A DNA stretch of 64,000 nucleotides from CAVPDG01 sp963702535. Its GTDB lineage: Bacteria > Chloroflexota > Anaerolineae > Anaerolineales > UBA4823. Of the stretch, positions 54,729-63,541 are shown piece after piece; positions within the stretch are counted from its first letter, which is position 1; every line of letters begins with the position of its first letter. The stretch covers positions 186,001 through 250,000 of the forward strand of contig CAVPDG010000010.1 of the NCBI GenBank assembly GCA_963702535.1, written 5' to 3'. Made by a program: the position numbers and the translations under genes. The notes under the pieces are model-generated. The model had not been told where the DNA came from and did no database searches. It saw only the letters and a program-made list of their open reading frames with translations.

Positions 54729-55492
54729 CTACCGGTTGAGATTCCAGATGATCCGTAAACCATCCAGGGTGAGCCAGGGAGCGATGATCTGAAGGACATC
54801 CGTCTCCCGCGCTACAACCTCCGCCAGCCCACCGGTAGCGATCACGCGCATTTCGGAGCCAAGCTCCTCGCGGAAGCGCGCCACCATGCCTTCCACCAGA
54901 GCCACGTAACCAAAAAGCAGCCCTGATTGCATGGCATGCACCGTATTCCTCCCGATCGCGGCGGGAGGGCGCTGCAGCTCGACGCGGGGAAGTTTTGCCG
55001 TACGCTGGAAGAGCGCCTCTGCCGCAATGCCAATCCCGGGGAGATTGCGCCTCCCAGGTAATCCCCTTCGGGGGAGATAGCATCAAAGGTCGTGGCTGTG
55101 CCAAAATCCACCACGCAAGCTGGGCAGCCGTAAAGCTCCTTTACCGCAGCCACATCAACAACCCGGTCTGCCCCGACGGAGCGCGGATCCTCCAGGCGAA
55201 TGCGCACTCCGGTCTTAACGCCCGCGTCTACCACGAGCGGATCCGGACCCAGGTAACGCTGGCATGCCTCTACAATCTTCCCCGTCAGCGGCGGGACGAC
55301 CGACGCCAGGCAGATCCCTTTGATCTCTTGCGGATGGAGCCCCGCATGGGACATAAATCCAACAAATTGCACCCCAAACTCATCTGGCATGCGCTCATGG
55401 TCCGTCGCAAGGCGCCAGCGCGGACCCAGCTGGTTTCCCTGGTACAACCCAAGGGTGATATTCGTGTTGCCAATGTCGATTGCCAGTAGCAT
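54729..55492 (-). CDS. coaX: Type III pantothenate kinase (frameshifted)
   Basis: A roughly 254-residue ASKHA-fold kinase making 4'-phosphopantothenate from pantothenate, the first step of CoA synthesis. LLAIDIGNTNITLGLYQGN is the phosphate-binding start. GADRVVDVAAVKELYG, VVDFGTATTFDAISPEGDYL and GGAISPG are family motifs. After a break near 55047 the other frame gives IGIAAEALFQRTAKLPRV, then HAMQSGLLFGYVALVEGMVA and VIATGGLAEVVARE to a stop at 54729. ATG 55492 has GGAGAG upstream. It directly follows panC. Confidence 0.9.
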
Positions 55493-55508
55493 ATCTCTCC
55501 TCCCTGAT

Positions 55509-56349
55509 CTATCCCTCACCCAGCAGCAGGTTATCGATGAGTTCGCGTTTTCCCAATGGAAACCGCCATTGAAAGCAAAGCCCGGTGCGCCACGCCTTCC
55601 AGCTCTTCCAGGCTACCCGGATCGGCGCAGGAGGCATACTGCAGGCGCGCCAGTGGCTCCCCGCTGACCACCTGCGCCATGATCTGGCGCAAATTCCCGG
55701 CATCTCTTTCCCCAGTATCATAAGCAGTTCTAGCCGCATTTAAAGCGCGAAAGAGGACGGAAGCGGCACGGCGTTCTTCAGTATTCAAATAGGCGTTGCG
55801 GCTGGACATCGCCAGACCATCTGCCTCTCGCACTGTGGGACCCACAACAATCTCAAGAGGAAAATTCAGATCGGAGACCAGTTGTCGCACAACGGCAACC
55901 TGCTGTGCGTCTTTTTGACCGAAATAAGCCTTCTGGGGCTGCACCACGTTGAACAGCTTGGAGACCACAGTCGCCACGCCACGGAAATGACCCGGGCGCA
56001 TGGCTCCTTCCAGGCGCTGGGTGATTGTCTCGACCGTCACCCATGTCTGGTAGCCGCCTGGATACATGACTTGCGGAGTGGGCATCCACACCAGGTGGAC
56101 ACCTTCGCTCTCCAGCAGACCCAGATCACGCGGCAGATCACGAGGATACGCGGCCAAATCCTCGCCAGGACCGAACTGGGTCGGGTTGACAAAGATGGTC
56201 ACGACCACACTTGCGCACTGAGCGCGAGCCAGGCGCACCAGGGAAAGATGTCCTTCATGTAAAAAGCCCATGGTTGGAACAAGACCGACCGGCTCAAGCA
56301 GGCTGGCGCGCATTGAACGGGCATCGGGGAGTGAAACAACGGTTTGCAT
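55509..56349 (-). CDS. panC: Pantothenate synthetase (break near the C-terminus)
   Basis: A roughly 280-residue ATP-dependent enzyme joining pantoate and beta-alanine. Family motifs are VPTMGFLHEGHLSLVRLAR (HxGH-type nucleotide site), VTIFVNPTQFGPGEDLAAYP, YFGQKDAQQVAVVRQLVSDL and READGLAMSSRNAYLN (KMSKS-like SSRN). The reading frame shifts near 55545 at an AAAA run, after SIGK, and the other frame gives RELIDNLLLGEG and a stop at 55509. A homopolymer miscount explains this. It lies between panE and coaX. Confidence 0.92.
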
Positions 56350-56388
56350 CTCATTTGCCTCTGGATAAGACTACGCAGGCATCCCTCA

Positions 56389-57306
56389 TCAACGGCTATT
56401 AGATAAGGCTTTCACCAGCTGCCAGAGGGTGCGATTGGCAGGCGTCGACACACCGGCGCGCTCACCCGCCTCCACAATCGCCCCACAGATTGCATCGATC
56501 TCTGTCGGAGCGCCACGGGCGACATCTTGCAGCATCGAGGAGCGGTTGGCGGAGGTGCGGCGGGCGATCGTCTCCACAGCCACTGCGGGGTCCGGATAGG
56601 GCAGACGCACGCCGTGAGCGACTGCCACGGCTGCCGCCTCACGCGCCACGGTAGCGAGCAGAGTGCGCGCCGGCAGGCGCTCCAAAAGCTCGCCATTGGT
56701 GATCCCCAATAAGGCGGTAATCGGATTAATCGCAGCATTGATGACCAGCTTACCCCACAGCAGTCCATTCGCATCGGGGCTCATCTCCACCAGGAAACCG
56801 CCTCGGCGCAGGATGAGAGCCATCTGGCCCGTCAAGGGATGCGCGCCAAGACTGACAACTCCCTCCCCAGCCGGGCGCACCCTGCCCGGACCGAGCAAGT
56901 TTGCGCCGATTGTTGTCACCCCCAGGGCGACGCGCTGCCCACCCAGAAGACGGGAAAGTTTCTCACGGTTGCCGAGACCATTTTGCAGGGTCAATGCCAC
57001 GCCATCGCTTGCCAGACAATCCACGAGCTGCTGGGCAGCTCGATCCGTCTGCCAGGATTTAACCAGCACCAGGGCAAAGCGTGCTCCTGCGCAATCCCGG
57101 GGGTTGTCTGTGACCCGTACTGGATAGGAACGCACGGACCCATCAGCTTCGACAAGGCTCACACCTTCCTGGCGCAATGCCTGTAAGCTGGCTTGCCAAC
57201 CGGCAAGCATCGTCACAAAAACTCCAGCAGCAGAGAGGCGCGCCGCGAAAAGGCACGCCATGGACCCACTGCCGACGATAAGGATAGAGGTTGGCGAGGC
57301 GCTCAT
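56389..57306 (-). CDS. panE: Ketopantoate reductase (2-dehydropantoate 2-reductase)
   Basis: A 305-residue NADPH-dependent enzyme reducing ketopantoate to pantoate. The Rossmann start is SILIVGSGSMACLFAARLSA (GxGxxA). VLVKSWQTDRAAQQL contains the conserved Lys, and LTLQNGLGNREKLSRLLGG and VTTIGANLLGPGRVR follow. WGKLVINAAINPITALLGI is the substrate-site signature of the family. It lies 32 bases after panB and 39 before panC, completing the route to pantothenate except for beta-alanine supply (no panD here). Confidence 0.92.
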   Translation of the reverse strand: MSASPTSILIVGSGSMACLFAARLSAAGVFVTMLAGWQASLQALRQEGVSLVEADGSVRSYPVRVTDNPRDCAGARFALVLVKSWQTDRAAQQLVDCLASDGVALTLQNGLGNREKLSRLLGGQRVALGVTTIGANLLGPGRVRPAGEGVVSLGAHPLTGQMALILRRGGFLVEMSPDANGLLWGKLVINAAINPITALLGITNGELLERLPARTLLATVAREAAAVAVAHGVRLPYPDPAVAVETIARRTSANRSSMLQDVARGAPTEIDAICGAIVEAGERAGVSTPANRTLWQLVKALSNSR

Positions 57307-57338
57307 AGGTTACTCAAAAAGAAAATGATCTCCATCAT

Positions 57339-58220
57339 CTACTCAGCTAACCCTTCACCGATCAGAGCATTCCATTCTTCCTCCGGCATTTCGACGCTAT
57401 GTTCTTGAGCCGGGAACGACCTGGCTTCCACATCCGCCTTAAAGGCTGCAAAGGCGCGCATCATTTCAAAATGAAGGTCGGCGTACTTCTTGACAAATCG
57501 CGGTGTGAAGCGATCGAACAAGCCGAGCAAATCATGGGTCACAAGCACCTGCCCATCACAGCCGGCTCCAGCGCCAATGCCAATCGTAGGAATCTCCAGA
57601 CGCTTCGAGATCAGCTCTGCAAGGCGCGCGGGCACCAACTCCAGAACCAGGCTGAAGCACCCTGCATCTTGCAGCAAGCGAGCATCCTGCACCAGACGAC
57701 GAGCAGATTCCTGGTTTAACCCCTGCGGTCGAAATCCTCCAAGCTGGTTCACGCTTTGAGGGGTGAGCCCGATGTGCCCCATCACCGGTATCCCGCACGA
57801 GACGATCGCCCGGATTACATCTGCGCGCTCGCCACCGCCTTCCAACTTCACGGCATCCATGCCAGCCTCTTGCAGAAACCGCCCGGCATTGCGCACCGCA
57901 TCCTGAACAGAAACCTGGTAAGACATGAAAGGCATATCCCCAATCAAAAGGGCGAGGCTGGCGCCGCGCGCTACAGCCTGGCAGTGATGGATCATATCCT
58001 CCATCGTGACAGGTAGGGTATTGGAGTATCCCAACACCACCATGCCTAAAGAGTCGCCCACCAGGATGGCATCCACACCCGACTGGTCGATGGAAAGCGC
58101 CGTCGGGTAATCGTATGCGGTGAGCATGGTGATCGCTTCGCCGCGCTGTTTTTTACGGCGCAGCGAGAGCGTCGTAACCTTTTTACGATTTTCGGGAAGT
58201 GCAACGGGTTGTGTAGACAC
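57339..58220 (-). CDS. panB: 3-methyl-2-oxobutanoate hydroxymethyltransferase
   Basis: A 293-residue TIM-barrel enzyme transferring a hydroxymethyl group from methylene-tetrahydrofolate to ketoisovalerate. LSLRRKKQRGEAITMLTAYD is the N-terminal signature, then VDAILVGDSLGMVVLGYSNT (Mg-binding Asp), AVKLEGGGE, HIGLTPQSVNQLGGF and LVLELVPARLAELISKRLEI. The start is taken as GTG 58220 because GGAGG sits five bases upstream; the in-frame TTG before it is part of that site. It leads the panB-panE-panC-coaX run. Confidence 0.93.
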   Translation of the reverse strand: MSTQPVALPENRKKVTTLSLRRKKQRGEAITMLTAYDYPTALSIDQSGVDAILVGDSLGMVVLGYSNTLPVTMEDMIHHCQAVARGASLALLIGDMPFMSYQVSVQDAVRNAGRFLQEAGMDAVKLEGGGERADVIRAIVSCGIPVMGHIGLTPQSVNQLGGFRPQGLNQESARRLVQDARLLQDAGCFSLVLELVPARLAELISKRLEIPTIGIGAGAGCDGQVLVTHDLLGLFDRFTPRFVKKYADLHFEMMRAFAAFKADVEARSFPAQEHSVEMPEEEWNALIGEGLAE

Positions 58221-58526
58221 GGTATCCTCCAAATACAGGTAGGATCTGTGAGTGCATCAATAGCATTTGTTTAGCCTGATGTCCTGAGGCTGTCTCGGTC
58301 TTTCGATCAGAGCAGCTCGTCTCTCAGATTTTTCAGGATCAATTATAGTGCATTCTGCCAGGATAAACGCTGAAACACGTGAGGCTCAATGAGATCTACT
58401 GTGCCAATGTCCGGAATTTGGGATGTGCAGGCAGTATAGCCGCCTACCCCCCACCCAAATCCGGGTATTTCCTCGTGAGATTCCCAGTGAATCACACTTG
58501 CGCCGCACGGTCCGGGTATTTAAAAC
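58221..58526. other. Intergenic region with panB leader, promoter-like box and short direct repeat
   Basis: On the minus strand TATAAT (at 58342-58347) is a good -10 box about 120 bases upstream of panB, but its -35 is poor. The long leader has small hairpin arms (GCCT/AGGC near 58275-58290). Further upstream TCCGGGTATTT occurs twice on the plus strand, at 58460-58470 and 58511-58521. No gene is evident. Confidence 0.45.
58460..58521 (+). repeat. Short direct repeat pair TCCGGGTATTT
   Basis: Two exact 11-base copies 51 bases apart lie between panB and the downstream end of the GT39-like gene. They could be paired regulator sites or chance. There are no further copies nearby that I noticed. 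Confidence 0.4.
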
Positions 58527-60137
58527 CTATTTGCCGCACTGGAAAAGTTGGTAGCGATCTTCCCGGGCAAAGGCTATCCCAAAATCATCTTCCACCAACA
58601 GGCGATAACCCTCCAGCTTGCCTTGCGAGGCGTCATTGTAAAACCGGTAGGTGCGATCCATCTGGGCTTGATCGGCTGCTTCTTCGATGTTTTCAGCCAG
58701 TGTGTAATCTTTAATGCGCTGTTGCTGCAAGACGACCACGTCCGGATTCAGCTGCTGGATATACTCGTAATCGACCAGCCCCCATTTCATCTCGACCTGC
58801 CAGCGATCTGAGACGGGCACATAAGCGCGGACATCCCGGTAGATGAGCGGGTGCTCGGAGGCTGGAAGGCAGGAAAGATTCTGGCGTTCGAGCTTGGCGT
58901 AAAACTTCAGGGATTCGCTGGTCTCTTGCCGGAACAGCTCTTCCGTGTACTGGCTGACACCGGAAGAAATATTGATCACGAATTGGATGGCAATCAGAAC
59001 AACTGCCCCCCAAGACAACCAGCGCGCCAACATACTCCGGTTAGCTTGTACGCCATCAAAAGGCATGATGAACGCCAGGCATGAGAACAAGGGCAATGTG
59101 ATGGGCAGAAGGAAATGGGAAGGTCGGATAACAATCACAGATAAGACATAGATCGCGTAAGGCACCGACCAGGTGAGAATCAGCACGTACAGCAAGCGCC
59201 GGGTAGACTTTACTGCCCCGAGAATGGCAGCGATGAAAGCCAGCCCGATAAAAAACCATTGACCGTAATACTCTCGAATGGTTGGGAACCAGGCAGCAGG
59301 TCCCTTGGCGTAAGCCACCGACCAGCCAAAGGACATGGCAGCTTGCTGGCGCTGTTGCGTGGCGAAAATGCGCGCCCGCCCGTCAGGCACCAATAATAAA
59401 GGATTGGTCGCCACAACGGTAACGACCATGATCAACACAAATAAACCAGCTACGACGATAGCGCGGCGCAGCGCGATGCGCTTGGTGAAGAAACCCCAGG
59501 CAATATACGTGGGGATGCTGATGAAAAAGAACAACCCGATCACCTTGGTGCCTACCGCCAGACCCGTAGCCACAGCCGCCAGCCAGAAATACTTTCCGAA
59601 CGAAAGGTCGTCACGGTCTAAAAAGAAGAATGTCAGGGCAATGAATAATATCGCCAGGCTGTCCGGATGCCACCACATATCGTTGTGCACTACCGCCGGG
59701 ACGGAGAGGAGCAGCAAGAAAAGCGCCAGCGAGGTCCAAAAAAGGCGAAAACGCGTTTGCAGATAAACCAGGATCAGCACGGCGGCAATCATCGGCAGAA
59801 CGCTAATAATCTGCCGCAAGGTGAGCATCACCAGGGGGGTATCTTGCAGCGTGTGAAATAAGCGCAATGGTAACAGGCTGACTGCTGAGATCAGGTAAAA
59901 GGGATAGCCGTAGTAGAAGTGACGATATACAATGATATTGAAAGCTGTCTCAGCCAGGGTCTTTCCGGGTGTTAGCATGCGGATGACATGCGGGTATTGG
60001 GCAAACTCATCTGGGCCAAAGACCGCCAGCATGTTTTGATCGGCGGAACCCTTGATATTGGGCAACATAAAAACAAAAAAATAGACCGCTCCGATCACCA
60101 GGAGCGTGATCAATGTACGCTTTTGAATTTTATCCAT
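58527..60137 (-). CDS. GT39-like polytopic membrane glycosyltransferase
   Basis: A 536-residue intact protein with about ten to twelve membrane helices (LITLLVIGAVYFFVFMLP near the start, then IISVLPMIAAVLILVYLQ and YFWLAAVATGLAVGTKVIGL). The first outside loop has acidic GPDEFAQYPHVIRM, comparable to the catalytic Asp/Glu region of dolichol/undecaprenyl-phosphate mannosyl- or arabinosyltransferases. The soluble tail (about 430-536) ends VEDDFGIAFAREDRYQLFQ. ATG 60137 (MDKIQKRTL) overlaps the deaminase end by 8 bases; the longer upstream frame is only overlap. Donor and acceptor are unknown. Confidence 0.78.
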   Translation of the reverse strand: MDKIQKRTLITLLVIGAVYFFVFMLPNIKGSADQNMLAVFGPDEFAQYPHVIRMLTPGKTLAETAFNIIVYRHFYYGYPFYLISAVSLLPLRLFHTLQDTPLVMLTLRQIISVLPMIAAVLILVYLQTRFRLFWTSLALFLLLLSVPAVVHNDMWWHPDSLAILFIALTFFFLDRDDLSFGKYFWLAAVATGLAVGTKVIGLFFFISIPTYIAWGFFTKRIALRRAIVVAGLFVLIMVVTVVATNPLLLVPDGRARIFATQQRQQAAMSFGWSVAYAKGPAAWFPTIREYYGQWFFIGLAFIAAILGAVKSTRRLLYVLILTWSVPYAIYVLSVIVIRPSHFLLPITLPLFSCLAFIMPFDGVQANRSMLARWLSWGAVVLIAIQFVINISSGVSQYTEELFRQETSESLKFYAKLERQNLSCLPASEHPLIYRDVRAYVPVSDRWQVEMKWGLVDYEYIQQLNPDVVVLQQQRIKDYTLAENIEEAADQAQMDRTYRFYNDASQGKLEGYRLLVEDDFGIAFAREDRYQLFQCGK

Positions 60138-61148
60138 GATTCGTTTGCTTACCTTTCCGCCGGGCTGCCAGAGCAGCTTTCTCTTCAGGCTCAAGGAACG
60201 CGATTTCCAAAGAATTCCTTTGCGCCTGTCGTATCTCACCCGGTGTAAGACCGGCAGCTGGCGCAGCCACCTGGTATTCATACGCCAGCGTTATGCCGCT
60301 GATACCCGGGTCATCGGTATTGATCGTCGCTAGCAAGCCCGCCTGTAGGAACTTCTTCAGTGGATGCTGGGCGTATTCAGGTACGATGCTCGTCTGCACA
60401 TTACTCGTCAGGTTCGTCTCGATACCGATCCGCTGCTGGCGCATGAAGTCGAGCAGTGCTGGATCCTGAACCGCATTCACGGCATGACCGATGCGACCCG
60501 CGCCCAGGTCTCGGATCGCCTGCCAGATTGCCTCCGGACCGCCATCCTCGCCAGCGTGGACGGTAATCTGCCAGCCGGCATCCCGCGCCCGGCGGATATG
60601 CTCAAGGAACCACGACCCCGGAAAGTGCGCCTCATCGCCTGCCAGGTCAAGGGCGGCGATGTGCTCGTACTGGGTGAGCAACGCGGCGAGCTCCTTCCAG
60701 GCAATATCAACGCCGTAGTGGCGGCTGAGAATACCGATCAGCTTCACACGAAAGTGTAGATCGCGGCAGGCTGACTCAACCCCAGCCACCACCGCCTCCA
60801 CCACCCCTGCTGCATCAAGCTGAAAGGGCTCTGCCATGAACCACGGGCTAAAGCGTAGCTCGCCGTAATCGATCCCTTCAGCAATCAAGATCCTCCACAT
60901 TCTCATAAGCGATGCGATAGCAAGCGTCATAATCCACCAGCACGCCTCGCATCCACTCGAAACTTCTCGAAGAAAGCCATCAATCCCGGCTGCGGCTCTG
61001 TCACCTGGATATGCGGGCGCAAGCCTTCCACATCCCAGGCTGGTAGCGGCAGATTATGCTTACGCCCCAGGTCCAGGATTGTTTCCAGGCGCAGGTTTCC
61101 ATCCAAATGGCGGTGTAAATCGATCAGAGGTAGCGAGGGATCAATCAT
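60130..61148 (-). CDS. Adenosine deaminase family protein (frameshifted)
   Basis: A zinc-dependent purine deaminase of about 340 residues. It starts MIDPSLPLIDLHRHLDGNLR (HxH zinc ligands). GIDYGELRFSPWFMAEPF, ITVHAGEDGGPEAIWQAIRD (HAGE), RIGHAVNAV, IETNLTSNVQTSIVP and NTDDPGISG (zinc Asp) follow in order. Frames change near 60960 (FEKFEWMRGVLVDYD) and near 60895. It could act on adenosine or an analogue such as aminofutalosine; the sequence read by eye does not decide. It is followed by the GT39-like gene. Confidence 0.87.
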
Positions 61149-61202
61149 AGATGTATAATAAATTAAATCCCTGGATTAGACAATACAAAGTTGGAGGTCA
61201 AC

Positions 61203-61430
61203 ATGAATCGTTATTTGAGCTTCTTGGTGGGTGGGGTGATCGGCGGCTTGGTAGGCGCAACCTTCGCCATCTTGTTTGCCCCAGCATCTGGCGAGGAATT
61301 GCGCGGTGAAATTCGCCAGCGTGCTATCACACTACAGGACGAAGTGAAAGCTGCCGCGGCGCAGCGCCGCGCCGAGCTCGAGGAACAGCTCGCAGCACTT
61401 AAAGCCCCACCACAAGGGGGTCAGTTCTAG
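61203..61430 (+). CDS. YtxH-domain small membrane protein
   Basis: A 75-residue protein with GGAGG ahead of ATG 61203. One glycine-zipper membrane helix (SFLVGGVIGGLVGATFAILF) is followed by the hallmark APASGEELRGEIRQRA and an amphipathic Lys/Glu/Ala-rich tail. YtxH proteins are small general-stress or envelope proteins of unclear action. The 3' end overlaps that of the convergent FIST gene by 4 bases. The gene stands alone in its direction. Confidence 0.8.
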   Translation: MNRYLSFLVGGVIGGLVGATFAILFAPASGEELRGEIRQRAITLQDEVKAAAAQRRAELEEQLAALKAPPQGGQF

Positions 61431-62626
61431 CTTTCCGCCTGGTTTGGTTCATGTAACGGTCTGAACAACACCAGACTCACCGTTTGCCCATGGATGAAGT
61501 TCTGGTTCGCGACCGGTCCGATCTCCCCGGCGCAGAAAAAGCCGGCCAGCCGGAGATCCTGGACACTTCTTTGAATGATTGAAATATCCCCATTGGGGTG
61601 ATCATACAAGCGCGTGCCGCGCCCATTACATGTAAAGAGCAAGCCGCCGCTGGGCGGCTTGCGGAACATTTGCGGAACGAGCAACATTTCCAGGTCTTCC
61701 TGGGCGGTGATGGCGTCTCGCAGATGGAACTGAATGGTCTCCCCTTCCATCACCAAATCACTGATGGCAATAGCTCCGCTCTCCTGGTCGATACCTGTCA
61801 AGCCACGGATAAGGAAATCACCGCGCCCCAACTCATCCAACCCAGGATCAATCGCCCTCCCGACGAACAACCCGTTTTGAAGCAAAGCGCGGTCTTCTTC
61901 AGGCAGCTCAGGGATCAAATCCTGCAGCCAAGCCAATGGCGGGCGACCTTCGAGGTTAAAGATCGTGTTGCGGTGCGCCGAATGAACCTTGAAGGGCTGC
62001 CAAATCGGCCGGCAACCCTGCGAGACGATGATATCAACGCTCAAATCCCCGGAGAACGCCACTCCCACCGCACCCTGCCGGGTGAGGGTTTCGTTGGCGA
62101 TCAGCAGGTTACCATTCGGGCGCAGCGCGCCGCTAGCCATGCCGCCAACCATGGGGATCCCCGGATAACAGGTCGAAAACGCAAGCAGCACATCATCGAT
62201 TGGGGTGGAAAACGGATCCGCCAACAACATGAATAGCTGCGTGTCAGCCGGGACATCTACGACACGGCAAAATTCCCCCGGGCTGAGAAGCATTCGATGC
62301 CACTCGTTAGAGCCGGGCTGGAGAATGAAGGGCGTCACCTGGACGCCTGGCAGCCGTGCCGCGACCAGAGAGATGGCTGGCTCGTTCTCTATCTCCTTCT
62401 CACCGCCAATCACCCCCTCAGCCGTGCAGCCTATCAGCACACCCGGCTTGAGCTCTGCCTGCAGGCGATTGACAATTTTCTCAATCTCATTGGTAAAGTA
62501 GGTAGAGACGAACAGGAACGCCACGTCGATTTGCCTGCCGGGTTTCAGCTGTTCGAGCAAATCCGTAAGAGTCTGCTCCAGATCGCTGTGGCTGGCAATA
62601 GCTGATTCAAATAACATTTGGCTCAT
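61427..62626 (-). CDS. FIST-domain sensory protein
   Basis: A 399-residue cytosolic protein with a FIST_N domain (about 1-220: DVAFLFVSTYFTNEIEKIV, VLIGCTAEGVIGGEKEIENE, YPGIPMVGGMASGA) and a FIST_C domain (about 225-380: CRPIWQPFKVHSAHRNTIFN, GGLLFTCNGRGTRLYDHPNG, LAGFFCAGEIGPVANQNFIH). FIST modules are predicted small-ligand (amino-acid) sensors often linked to chemotaxis or two-component proteins. None is adjacent here, so the output is unknown. ATG 62626 is preferred over GTG 62629. Confidence 0.85.
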   Translation of the reverse strand: MSQMLFESAIASHSDLEQTLTDLLEQLKPGRQIDVAFLFVSTYFTNEIEKIVNRLQAELKPGVLIGCTAEGVIGGEKEIENEPAISLVAARLPGVQVTPFILQPGSNEWHRMLLSPGEFCRVVDVPADTQLFMLLADPFSTPIDDVLLAFSTCYPGIPMVGGMASGALRPNGNLLIANETLTRQGAVGVAFSGDLSVDIIVSQGCRPIWQPFKVHSAHRNTIFNLEGRPPLAWLQDLIPELPEEDRALLQNGLFVGRAIDPGLDELGRGDFLIRGLTGIDQESGAIAISDLVMEGETIQFHLRDAITAQEDLEMLLVPQMFRKPPSGGLLFTCNGRGTRLYDHPNGDISIIQRSVQDLRLAGFFCAGEIGPVANQNFIHGQTVSLVLFRPLHEPNQAES

Positions 62627-62817
62627 CACGATTGGGCTTTCCCGGCAAAGGTCTGGAGCGAATTATCCCATAGATGGAGGCGGATAGCAAATAGGAAAAG
62701 GCTGGGCAATCTTGCGCTGGACAGGCAGCATCCGCGTCTATCTCGACCAACATGTCAGGGTCTATGGGAGAGCTGGCATGAAGCATGCTTGGGGCAGGTG
62801 GATTGCCAGAGAACTCA

Positions 62818-63516
62818 TCACTCGTGGATTAACTCGATTGCTTCAACAAAAATTTGAGAAGTAACGCGCGGGCCAAGCACCACCGTACGCCCGCCAATTT
62901 CCAATTGCAGATTGCCATCGAAGTATGAATAATCCACAACCAGAACGCAGGCGTCCGGCGTCAATCCCATGGAATAGAGATAACGCAACAATCCGGGATC
63001 ATCATCTTCAACACGACGGATATATGCCTTCTGACCGGGGCGCAGATCCCCCAGAGTCAGGGTGGGTTCTCCAGGCGGGAGCTTCAAGTCACGATCAGGA
63101 ATAGGGTGCCCGTGCGGATCGTAAACCGGCTCTCCCAGCACCTGGGAAATGCGCTCAGCCACATCCGGCGAGATGGCATGTTCCAGGCGATCAGCCTCGG
63201 CGTGAACCTGATCCCATGATAAGCCAAGGGATTTCTGCAAAAAGAGCTCCAGCAGGCGGTGATAGCGGATAATCTCCAGGGCTATCTTTTTGCCATCTTC
63301 CGTCAGGATGACCCCGTGGTGCTTCTCATACGCAAGGAGAGGCGGCGTCGTGGCAGCCAGCTTCTGCACCATACCGCTGGCAGAAGCTGGCGTAACCCCC
63401 ATGCGCTCGGCAATTTGGTTGGTGGATGCACGCTCGCCGTTGCGGGTCAGGTCGTAAATGGTTTTCAGGTAATCTTCAACAGCATGGGTCAGGTTATCTC
63501 GTTTCATGTTAGCCAT
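62818..63516 (-). CDS. DtxR/MntR-family metal-dependent repressor
   Basis: A 232-residue Fe/Mn-sensing repressor. The winged helix is RASTNQIAERMGVTPASASG; YEKHHGVILTEDGKKIALEI and LEHAISPDVAERISQVLGEP form the metal-binding/dimer domain. An SH3-like FeoA domain follows (LTLGDLRPGQKAYIRRVEDD to the end). Conserved His and Glu of the metal site are present (RLEHAIS, HRLLELFL). Its gene lies 25 bases after a metal-type ABC permease, which it probably controls. Confidence 0.9.
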   Translation of the reverse strand: MANMKRDNLTHAVEDYLKTIYDLTRNGERASTNQIAERMGVTPASASGMVQKLAATTPPLLAYEKHHGVILTEDGKKIALEIIRYHRLLELFLQKSLGLSWDQVHAEADRLEHAISPDVAERISQVLGEPVYDPHGHPIPDRDLKLPPGEPTLTLGDLRPGQKAYIRRVEDDDPGLLRYLYSMGLTPDACVLVVDYSYFDGNLQLEIGGRTVVLGPRVTSQIFVEAIELIHE

Positions 63517-63541
63517 TATCCCTTGAGTTCTGCCAGGCTAT

